Below the pieces are notes generated by a model, which worked only from the letters and a program-made list of their open reading frames with translations, was not told where the DNA came from and did not search any database. DNA of 64,000 nt. It comes from Dictyobacter vulcani (GTDB lineage Bacteria > Chloroflexota > Ktedonobacteria > Ktedonobacterales > Ktedonobacteraceae). Where the stretch lies: assembly GCF_008974265.1 (NCBI RefSeq), contig NZ_BKZW01000001.1:434001-498000 (forward strand), written 5' to 3'. The position numbers and the translations under genes are program-made. How positions within the stretch are numbered: the first letter of the stretch is position 1; every line of letters begins with the position of its first letter. Positions 57,048 to 64,000 of the stretch are shown here, in pieces.

Positions 57048-59087
57048 TTAAACTGGCATTCCGGCAATCTCCTGGGCGATGGTACTGAATGTTTCGCTCA
57101 GGCTGTCCAGGTTGGTAAAAAAGCTTTGTTCAGATGAGGAGGCAATCTGGTTCAAAAAATTGCGGTTCGCCTTGCCAAAGCCGATGGCGATAATCTCGAT
57201 TTGCTCTTGATGACATCTTTTGGCAACTTGAATCGCTGCTTTTTGATTGACCCATGCCCCATCGGCCAGCACTACAGCATAGCGCAATCCACTCACCCCA
57301 TCAAAGAGACGGGAAATTTCTTTGAATGGATGAGCCAGGTTGCCGTAACCGGTACGTCCGATGATCAGTTCATCGATTGCACGCTTGATTTTAGTGGCAT
57401 CATGGGTCGCTTCGAGATCGACATAGACCTGATTCGAGAAGGAGATCAAGCCAATTGAGGTGTATTCCAGATCACTTTTGAGCACAAAGTCTCTGGCGGC
57501 CTGCTGCGCTTTTTTAAGTGGCTGTCCTCTCATGCTTGCCGATAAGTCAAAGGCCAGATAGACCGTTCGTGGCTGTGGTGCTACCGGTATGACTGGCGGC
57601 TCAAGGAAACGCCCAGGGATATCGGCTGGCAGATCTTCGATCTTGAGGGTCAGGGGCTGCCCGGTACTCTTTTCGATGGCTGAGACATTGACCACACCAT
57701 TTTTATCATAGGAGTAGGTAATGTCGAGTTGGGTGATCCTGCTCGCAATTTTAGGGAAGTTGATGAAAACGTACAGGCCAAGGTAGGTGCAGTCCTGTGG
57801 ATTTTCACTTTCGCCCTGCGTCAGGAATACCTCCAAACGCGTGTCGCCCCCTCGTCGAACTTTCATTTGATAGGGCCGAGTTTGCGTGGTGGGTATAGCC
57901 AGGTTTTTTGGGATAATAAAGCTATTGATGTATTGTGTTTTATTTGTATTTTCAGCGATCAAGCCGAGGCTGTGCGCGATAACATCGGTTGTCTTCTTGC
58001 GTCCCGCCAGTCGGAAGTGCAGAGAGGGCTTGTCACGTTGCTCTAGCTCCATGACTGCCTGGATCGCTGCACCCAGCGCAACCGCTTCGTCAGGATTGAT
58101 CCCACTCATAGGAGCTTTCCCTGACATTTGTTCGATGAATGTGCGCACGACTGGCATGCGCGTGGAGCCGCCGACCGGTAGTACGCCATTGATGTCGGAC
58201 CATGTGAGATGCGTAGCGCTCAGCACACGCTCAGTGAGGAGCTTCGTCTTCTCCATCAGATCATGCGTGATGTCTTCAAAGAGCGTGCGTGTGACCGTAT
58301 AGTTGCCGACTTGCCCACTACCCTGGATACGGATGGTAGCGCTTTGCCGTATCGAGAGCGTATGTTTGAGTCGTTCGGCCTGGACACTCAGGTCGTTCAA
58401 CTCCTCATCATTCAACTCGATGCCATATTCTTGTTCGAACTGGGTGGCGAGGTAAGTAATCAGGCTATCGTCCCAATCTTTGCCGCCCAGCTTATGATCG
58501 CCATCGGTTGCCAGTACATTCAGTTCAGCGTCCGTGATTTCAACCAGCGAGACATCAAAGGTGCCACCACCCAGATCATAGACCAGTACGCGTTGCGCCT
58601 GGGCGTTGGGACGTAGGCCATAGGCCAGCGCAGCCGCGGTCGGTTCACTGATGATCTTGAGTACATTGAGGCCAGCTTTTTGGCCCGCTTCAATGGTGGC
58701 AGTTCTTTGCAGATGCGTAAAGTAAGCAGGCACAGTGATCACCGCGTCGGTCACAGGCGTGCTTAGATACGCCTCGGCCTGTTCTTTCAATTGGCGCAGG
58801 ACCAATGTAGAAAGTTTCGTTGGCGTATAGTCTTCGCCATAGAGTGATAGTAAAAACTCACTATCGCCCATGCTACGCTTGAAAAAAGCCACGGCATCCT
58901 TATCACCATTGGCCTGGGCCTCTTTAGCACTTGCTCCGACGATAGGACCATGGGCTGTAAATTGAACGACGGATGGGGTCGTGGCCTTACCATCCTCATT
59001 GGGAATGATCTCTGGTTTGCCCTGTGCATTGACATAGGCAACCACCGAATAAGTGGTTCCCAGATCGATGCCGACAACAGTACTCAT
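57048..59087 (-). CDS. Hsp70 (DnaK-like) fused to a von Willebrand factor A domain
   Basis: A 679-residue fusion. The Hsp70 ATPase (about 1-345) has GIDLGTTYSVVAYVN, VYDLGGGTFDVSLVE and ADINGVLPVGGSTRMP-type motifs (PVGGSTRMP). A shortened substrate-binding part follows (about 350-500). The helical lid is replaced by a vWA domain from about residue 506, with MIDAS-like VYLAFDLSASM (about 512) and VVLADGAW. vWA domains bind protein partners through a metal ion, so this gives the chaperone a dedicated docking module. It is part of a leftward operon with a lid-less Hsp70, a GrpE-like protein and the J-like scaffold. GGAG precedes the ATG at 59087. Confidence 0.88.
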   Translation of the reverse strand: MSTVVGIDLGTTYSVVAYVNAQGKPEIIPNEDGKATTPSVVQFTAHGPIVGASAKEAQANGDKDAVAFFKRSMGDSEFLLSLYGEDYTPTKLSTLVLRQLKEQAEAYLSTPVTDAVITVPAYFTHLQRTATIEAGQKAGLNVLKIISEPTAAALAYGLRPNAQAQRVLVYDLGGGTFDVSLVEITDAELNVLATDGDHKLGGKDWDDSLITYLATQFEQEYGIELNDEELNDLSVQAERLKHTLSIRQSATIRIQGSGQVGNYTVTRTLFEDITHDLMEKTKLLTERVLSATHLTWSDINGVLPVGGSTRMPVVRTFIEQMSGKAPMSGINPDEAVALGAAIQAVMELEQRDKPSLHFRLAGRKKTTDVIAHSLGLIAENTNKTQYINSFIIPKNLAIPTTQTRPYQMKVRRGGDTRLEVFLTQGESENPQDCTYLGLYVFINFPKIASRITQLDITYSYDKNGVVNVSAIEKSTGQPLTLKIEDLPADIPGRFLEPPVIPVAPQPRTVYLAFDLSASMRGQPLKKAQQAARDFVLKSDLEYTSIGLISFSNQVYVDLEATHDATKIKRAIDELIIGRTGYGNLAHPFKEISRLFDGVSGLRYAVVLADGAWVNQKAAIQVAKRCHQEQIEIIAIGFGKANRNFLNQIASSSEQSFFTNLDSLSETFSTIAQEIAGMPV

Positions 59088-59162
59088 GCGATGACTCCGC
59101 GCTGCTTCTAATGTTTTGCTATAACTTATGTGAAAAATGAGGATGCAAGGGATCGGGGCTAC

Positions 59163-60830
59163 TTATGAAATAACCAGGCGACTGGAGCGCTTTTTGGCTT
59201 CTGCTGCCTCTTCCTGGGTGATGCCACGTGAGGTCTCAATTTCAATTTCGATTGAGGCGTTGCTGACCGGTTCGCGTCCAATAATATGCAGGCGTCCCTC
59301 GCGGTTGAGATTGAAGGTGACCTCGATGGGATGATCCACGGATAGGTGTGGTGGTAGATGCAGGACAGCATTGCCGATCTCTTCACCCAACGTGAGATCT
59401 CTAATTATGGTGTCGGTTCCCTTATTCTCCAATACCTTGAGTTCCACCGTTTCTTGTTCTGCTTCTTCGGTATAGAAGGTTTGTGTGTTGGTGGTGGGCA
59501 ACGGATCATTTGCCAGCACGAGGTTATAGATAATATCCTCTTTAGTGCGTGGATCGAGCACGATGATGCCAAAGCTGTGACTGGCAACATTGGTGACGGA
59601 CATATCATTGTATTTTTTGACCGCATGCAATTTTAGCCCGTTATCCTGTGCTACCTCTTGCTGCGCCTGCTCTACGATGGTCTCGGGGGTGGTTTCGAGA
59701 TTGACATTTTTCTCGTCTTGTCCGGTCAGTTCGGCGATTTTAACCGTAATTTTCTCATCTATAGCGAGCTTGCGGCCGTAGACGGCGGCACCTTTCGCGA
59801 CGGCTTGATCTGGATCGAACATCTTGACGGGAATATTAAAAGTATTCTTGAGCCGCTCTGAAACCTGCGGCATCTTGGTTGAACCACCGACCAGGAGAAT
59901 CTGATCGAAATGGTCATAGCCACGAGTCTGAGCGGCCTTAATGGTGGCATTGGTGAAATCGATTGTTTGCTCAAGCAAAAAATTAGTCAGCTCATCGAAT
60001 TTTTCGCGTGTGAGGGTGATGCCGATGCGTTTTCCAGCATGGGCTACTGCCACGGCGGTCTCCTTACGGGCCGTCAGAGAATGTTTGCCTTTTTCGGCGA
60101 GCAGCCATAAATCCTGGAGCGTCTCTTCGTTGTCGCTGGGATCATCGTTGGAATCCGCCTCACTCATCCATTGATCGGCCAGATAGCGTACTACCGCTGC
60201 ATCCCAGTTGCGCCCACCCAGGGTATGATCACCGCCAGTCGCCACTACCGTAATTGCGCCATTTTTGATCTCAATCACAGTGATATCGAAGGTACCGCCA
60301 CCTAGATCATAGACCAGTACCACCTGATCCTGCTCATTCTGGAGGCCATACATCACTGCTGCCGCAGTGGGCTCGTTAATGATTTCTTTGACGTTAAAGC
60401 CTGCGATTTCGCCTGCTCGTGTGGTGGCGTCGCGCTCGGCGATACCGAAGTAGGCAGGACAGGTAATCACCACATCCTTGACCGGAATACCGGTGTTTTG
60501 CTCGGCATCAACCGCCAATTTGCGCAGAATATAGGATGAGATTTCTTCGGGGGTATAGTCGATCCCATTGTAGTTGAAGCGCCATTCGGTTTCACCCATG
60601 TAGCGTTTGATCAGTTCACTAACCTGCGTGGGAAAAAGGACTGCGTTGTTCTTGGCCTCTTTACCTACAATGCGGCTATCATCGTCAAATTGTACAACGG
60701 ATGGGGTGGTTAAATCGCCTTCCAGATTCGGGATAACGACGGGCTTGCCAAATTCATCAACATAGGCAATACAAGAATAGGTGGTACCAAGATCGATGCC
60801 GAAGACGGTTGTTACTGTCTGATCGCTCAC
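59163..60830 (-). CDS. Hsp70 (DnaK-like) chaperone, truncated after the substrate-binding domain
   Basis: A 555-residue DnaK paralogue. ATPase motifs are GIDLGTTYSCIAYVD, LVYDLGGGTFDITVIE and LLVGGSTKMPQVSERL. The beta-sandwich substrate domain is present (SFGIIVLDPRTKEDI, LHIIGREP). Only a few residues of the lid follow, against about 640 residues in DnaK, so client release should be fast. It starts with GTG 60830 after GAGGAGACA. It lies between the Hsp70-vWA and GrpE-like genes. It is unlikely to be the housekeeping DnaK. Confidence 0.9.
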   Translation of the reverse strand: MSDQTVTTVFGIDLGTTYSCIAYVDEFGKPVVIPNLEGDLTTPSVVQFDDDSRIVGKEAKNNAVLFPTQVSELIKRYMGETEWRFNYNGIDYTPEEISSYILRKLAVDAEQNTGIPVKDVVITCPAYFGIAERDATTRAGEIAGFNVKEIINEPTAAAVMYGLQNEQDQVVLVYDLGGGTFDITVIEIKNGAITVVATGGDHTLGGRNWDAAVVRYLADQWMSEADSNDDPSDNEETLQDLWLLAEKGKHSLTARKETAVAVAHAGKRIGITLTREKFDELTNFLLEQTIDFTNATIKAAQTRGYDHFDQILLVGGSTKMPQVSERLKNTFNIPVKMFDPDQAVAKGAAVYGRKLAIDEKITVKIAELTGQDEKNVNLETTPETIVEQAQQEVAQDNGLKLHAVKKYNDMSVTNVASHSFGIIVLDPRTKEDIIYNLVLANDPLPTTNTQTFYTEEAEQETVELKVLENKGTDTIIRDLTLGEEIGNAVLHLPPHLSVDHPIEVTFNLNREGRLHIIGREPVSNASIEIEIETSRGITQEEAAEAKKRSSRLVIS

Positions 60831-60959
60831 TTTTTTGTCTCCTCACGAGAATATAGATGAAATAGTTATTTCATATGCTGGTTAAAGAAAAAATAATTGC
60901 TACTGACCGGATTGTTCCGGGAGCGTATCCATCAAAATCAAGCAGTGCTGTGTTTGCGC

Positions 60960-61670
60960 TTATTGCGTAGCTCTATAGCGATAGATTTCGACAACTTCGG
61001 GACGTAAGATGCGGTTGTCGTAGCGAAAGCCCTTGCGTACACGTCGTTTGATGTGCTTATCCAGTGTCGCATCGTCAGTCGGGATGGGGCTTAAGGCGCG
61101 TTGCTTATTGGCGACAAATGTTTCCTCTTCCATCTGAAAAGGTTCAACCTCGTTATTGATGAGCAATTTTTCTACGCTATCCGCGAATGATTGCACATTG
61201 GAGACGATTGCCTGATCCAGTTCTGGGAAATCTGTGGACATATTCTCAATAATACGATTCATATCATCATAGAGAGAGATGAGATCCATAAATAATAGGC
61301 GTAAGATTTTAAAATGTAGTCCTTCGCGATGACTCTGTAACTCGCTATGCAGGACATCGATCATGCGCTCTTTGCTCTCATCATACTTGACCTTGGTGTC
61401 GAAATCCCGTTTCAGCGCCTGTATTTCTGACTCCAGGCTTTGGATGCCTTGCAGCGTTTCAGTGAGCAAACCTGTCGCTGGTGACTCTGTAGACGCGCTT
61501 GTCTCAGGCTCAGGTTTAGTCTCAAGTGCAAGCTCAGGAACTGCATCTAGTTCGGTGGGTGAGTTTGTTGAAGTTGCTATAGCTGTTGGTGATTGCGTTG
61601 TAGAGATATCCTGTGGAGTTGAAGAATATACCGTACTGTCAGCAACGGTTTCCGATTGTTCTTCTAGCAT
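60960..61670 (-). CDS. GrpE-like nucleotide-exchange factor
   Basis: A 236-residue protein. The first about 80 residues are Ser/Thr/Glu-rich and disordered. A long helix follows (IQSLESEIQALKRDFDTKVK), then the GrpE-type four-helix region (LRLLFMDLISLYDDMNRIIE) and a C-terminal part with KGFRYDNRILRPEVVEIYR, where GrpE usually has KGY...RVLRPAMV. It would exchange ADP on the two neighbouring Hsp70s. ATG 61670 is the first gene of the leftward operon. It differs from housekeeping GrpE, and the N-terminus is longer than usual. Identification is by motif similarity. Confidence 0.72.
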   Translation of the reverse strand: MLEEQSETVADSTVYSSTPQDISTTQSPTAIATSTNSPTELDAVPELALETKPEPETSASTESPATGLLTETLQGIQSLESEIQALKRDFDTKVKYDESKERMIDVLHSELQSHREGLHFKILRLLFMDLISLYDDMNRIIENMSTDFPELDQAIVSNVQSFADSVEKLLINNEVEPFQMEEETFVANKQRALSPIPTDDATLDKHIKRRVRKGFRYDNRILRPEVVEIYRYRATQ

Positions 61671-61899
61671 GCATGAACCTCATTCTATAAATGAAGAAAA
61701 AGCAATAGGATTTTCTTCGCGTCTGTGCGTTTCGCAAGACGAAAATAGATTTGTTTAGATTATTGAATAAGTAACTTTTTTGTAGTATATTCCGAATATA
61801 AAAGACTGTCAAGTAATAGTATGGATAAGTTTGTTGGAGACACTGCGCGGAATTAACAGGGTTTCGGGGATCTTGTAATAGCATCAATACTAACTTTTC
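61671..61899. other. AT-rich upstream region of the chaperone operon
   Basis: No gene visible. The DNA is AT-rich and should hold the promoter of the leftward operon, but I cannot identify it with confidence. Confidence 0.4.
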
Positions 61900-62106
61900 C
61901 TATCTGCTATAAAGAGGAATAGCTTGCCGGAAAGAGGTGGGATTTTCGTGTACTTCGGAGGTCTGTAACTCTGGAAGACTGCTCTCCTTCACCACCCTGA
62001 GCCATTGATCAAGCCGCTCCCCTTGACGCCCACGAACCATCTGCCGAAAATCTTGAACCAACCATTGAGAAGTTACAGCGCCTGCTCGATAATCCAGAAC
62101 CAGCAA
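61900..62106 (-). pseudogene. ISL3-type transposase remnant
   Basis: A 68-codon frame containing VQDFRQMVRGRQGERLDQWL and then VVKESSLPELQ, which resembles a conserved stretch of ISL3-family transposases. Only about 30 residues are recognisable. The plus strand next to it (around 62040-62140) reads IEKLQRLLDNPEPASLREAA, also coding-like, so two gene fragments meet here. No terminal repeats are visible. It shows earlier transposition at the border of the island. Confidence 0.45.
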
Positions 62107-62273
62107 GCTTGCGCGAAGCTGCGCACCGCTACGGATAGATATCGCGAGTAAGCTACAGTCAGCTTTATTTTTTGTCTCATAGTAGGCTATTCTGATTCTA
62201 CTTACGAAGTGGTTTCACAAGCTGACGTAGCAAGAAATAATTTCACTGAGATACCTATGCTAGAATGTCCCAT

Positions 62274-63608
62274 TTAAAGTTGGGATGTCATATTCAGCCA
62301 TAGTTGTGCCTTCTCACGAATGCCAGGCCTGCTATCGTGCAGGCACTCTTGTGCCATCCAATCAGGAAAGACTTGCCGCTCTGTCAAGAGGCGCACAGCT
62401 TTCTCACGGCAATAGGCACAAGGATCTCGTTCATAAAGTTGAATGAGCGCTTGTTGGCAATCTTTCGTCGGATTTTGCTCAAAAATCTTGAGGATGCTAT
62501 AACCGGTATTGTGAAAATCATCAGGATCATTCAGGTTGGCCAGAAATTGCTCTATGAGTAGGTGATCACCTTCCTGATAGTTATTGATCAAGAGATCTAA
62601 AGCGTCTCCTATCCTCTCTGGATCATGTATGAGCTGCAATGCGAGAGCGCGAACTGCTGGACCATGAACAGGCACGAGCGCGGCGAGCGCCTGGGCAGCA
62701 ATATCGGCGTTCTCGTTCCTGGTCCACTGCAACACATCTCGATAATCGAGTGGGAACGGTCTGTTGCGAAAGATAGCAAGATAGGGAAGTATATTATCAC
62801 TAGTCGTGTTCAGAAGATCGTTGGCAGCAAGCAAAAGAGTTTCATCAGTGGCCCGACGCCCCCAGAAAGCAAGTCGTCCCAGATTGTAGGCTCCATATTG
62901 GCGCTCTTGACTGGACTTCACTTTCCACTCGGCGATCAATTGCCTGGCATATTCATAATCCTCAATAACATGCTTGTCTCCACTTTCTAGCGTCGTTTTC
63001 TGTTCCCGTGGATAATTAATAAAGGATGTGAGCAGTGGCTCAGTGGTCGTTGCCTGCTCAATGTAGTGCAGCACGCTCTCGTGGCCAAATCGTTCTTCGA
63101 TTGTCTTCAGGTACCATCTATCCAATTGATCTTTGGGTGAGCCCGCTATGTGATAGAGGTGTCTGGCCACAAAGAGAAAACCATCCAGGCCGTCCAGATC
63201 GATCAGATCATAAGCTCCAAATTCACATCCGCGGGTGGCACGTTTGAGAAACAACTGATACATCGCTTGCCGGGCTTCTTTATCTCCCTGCTGCGCAAAA
63301 ATCAGTCCAAAATCAAAGAACTGACTCACATCCCAATCAAGATCATCGCCGAACTCAGATATGGGAGGAGGAATTGTTGCCATGGCATGTAAGATTGCTT
63401 CACGGTAAAAGGACTCTTTATGCGTAAGCTGTATAATTTCGTAGAGGTACTGCGCTTTGTTGCCTTCTGATTGAGGATCATATGTATTGTTGTGCAAGCA
63501 TGCATCCAGAATATACTCTTGATAGGGCGTAGCATCGTGCTCTTGTAAATACAAGATAATGCGACCCAGGCCACGTTGTAAACTTCTTTGAAAATCTTCT
63601 ATTTGCAT
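62274..63608 (-). CDS. HEAT-like repeat protein of unknown function
   Basis: A 444-residue, almost fully helical protein. The C-terminal part has HEAT-like units (ADIAAQALAALVPVHGPAVR, CREKAVRLLTERQ, SRPGIREKAQLWLN). The N-terminal part (RSLQRGLGRIILYLQEHDAT) is helical but not recognised. No catalytic motif is present. AAAGGA precedes the ATG at 63608. It lies upstream of the leftward operon across an IS remnant, so membership in the island is uncertain. It is probably a protein-binding scaffold. Confidence 0.7.
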   Translation of the reverse strand: MQIEDFQRSLQRGLGRIILYLQEHDATPYQEYILDACLHNNTYDPQSEGNKAQYLYEIIQLTHKESFYREAILHAMATIPPPISEFGDDLDWDVSQFFDFGLIFAQQGDKEARQAMYQLFLKRATRGCEFGAYDLIDLDGLDGFLFVARHLYHIAGSPKDQLDRWYLKTIEERFGHESVLHYIEQATTTEPLLTSFINYPREQKTTLESGDKHVIEDYEYARQLIAEWKVKSSQERQYGAYNLGRLAFWGRRATDETLLLAANDLLNTTSDNILPYLAIFRNRPFPLDYRDVLQWTRNENADIAAQALAALVPVHGPAVRALALQLIHDPERIGDALDLLINNYQEGDHLLIEQFLANLNDPDDFHNTGYSILKIFEQNPTKDCQQALIQLYERDPCAYCREKAVRLLTERQVFPDWMAQECLHDSRPGIREKAQLWLNMTSQL

Positions 63609-63732
63609 CAGTTTCCTTTGGGTGTCTCCTGTAATAACTATGGATCGCCTGGGATGGTGTCAAGGGCCGATTTTTTGCGGCACCGGCACATAATTGATAT
63701 TGCCGTCCGCATCCAGCGTAGAGTAGATGATG

Positions 63733-64000
63733 TTAGACGCAAATCTCGATCATGCCCCAACCATGTTCTGCGGCGTACCGAAAGCGGGCCAGCATCGTTT
63801 CTTCCGTGCGGTGTAGCCACTCATAGTATGTATCGACATTACTTTGAAATTCCTCGTGAGAATGTTCGTTCCAGTAGGCGCACATGGAGCGATAAACGTC
63901 CAGACTCTGTAATTCACCATAGAACTGTTTGCGATACAATTGTTCTAAATCTGGGGGCAGAGGCCATTTCTTATTGTCTCGATCGCGTACACATCCACCT
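63733..64000 (-). CDS. Unrecognised gene, 3' part (runs off right edge)
   Basis: The minus-strand frame is open from the window edge to a TAA at 63733, giving 88 residues that include DRDNKKWPLPPDLEQLYR and YYEWLHRTEETMLARFRYAA. It continues past 64000, so a TTG at 63939 is not the start. Just beyond the stop, another frame reads STLDADGNINYVPVPQKIGP, which looks like a natural continuation. A frameshift near 63733 is therefore possible. No family is recognised. Confidence 0.6.
   Translation of the reverse strand, partial: GGCVRDRDNKKWPLPPDLEQLYRKQFYGELQSLDVYRSMCAYWNEHSHEEFQSNVDTYYEWLHRTEETMLARFRYAAEHGWGMIEICV

Overview
This 64 kb window looks like chromosomal DNA from a Ktedonobacteria-type Chloroflexota, a filamentous, spore-forming soil lineage. 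That is an inference from gene content: many Ser/Thr kinases, a CHAT-STAND-TPR protein, a MurE without the usual DAP signature, a MraY with a long tail, large signalling and GTPase modules and IS200/IS605-like debris. No rRNA or CRISPR array is present. The only tRNA sequence is a 3' fragment.

Positions 1-36 kb are mostly ordinary chromosome. They hold a partial Ser/Thr kinase at the left edge, a primary-type sigma factor, a second kinase with a tandem-repeat tail, a HEAT protein, CcdA and a DUF2085 membrane protein. Next come a divergent ECF sigma/zinc anti-sigma pair, a MarR-type regulator, an orphan hybrid-sensor histidine kinase and a queuosine-salvage enzyme. The murE-mraY peptidoglycan pair follows, then a perfect 30-bp-arm hairpin and a non-coding IS200/IS605-like relic that may be a stand-alone omega-RNA locus. 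After that lie an MFS transporter, a 1.3 kaa CHAT/NTPase/TPR protein, obgE, a frameshifted transmembrane kinase, NDH-2, clpP, a GH13 enzyme and small zinc-ribbon and SDR genes.

Positions 36-44.6 kb are a rearranged boundary: MFS, GrpB, a doubly frameshifted ABC transporter, a truncated tRNA-Met(CAT) 3' half, a 5'-truncated VOC gene, and an IS with a frameshifted transposase. The IS sits inside a roughly 180-195 bp inverted repeat next to a TPR-gene stump. The tRNA fragment and the two truncated genes suggest an integration or deletion edge.

Positions 44.6-61.7 kb form the most interesting region. Two zinc-ribbon P-loop GTPases are arranged head to head. The rightward arm then carries a 1157-aa GAP1-type protein, a two-TM coiled-coil membrane protein and a MotB/OmpA-like protein with an Asp in its single TM helix. 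A leftward operon carries a GrpE-like protein, a lid-less Hsp70, an Hsp70-vWA fusion, an HPD-less J-like/zinc-ribbon/FN3 scaffold and a second GAP1-type N-terminal protein. The two arms converge at about 53.08 kb. I read this as one module: GTPase switches with two GAP-like partners, a dedicated chaperone cycle, and a membrane pair resembling an ion-driven stator (MotAB/TolQR/ZorAB-like). GTPase/GAP1 conflict-type modules are known from comparative genomics, but this combination with a stator-like pair may be undescribed. An IS relic, a HEAT-like protein and a partial unknown gene end the window.

Several genes are split by single-base indels, often one base missing from a run of G or C. These are the kinase at 26.3 kb, the gene at 33.55 kb, the ABC transporter at 39.1-39.4 kb, the transposase and GTPase 1. 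Sequencing error is a serious alternative to pseudogenisation.
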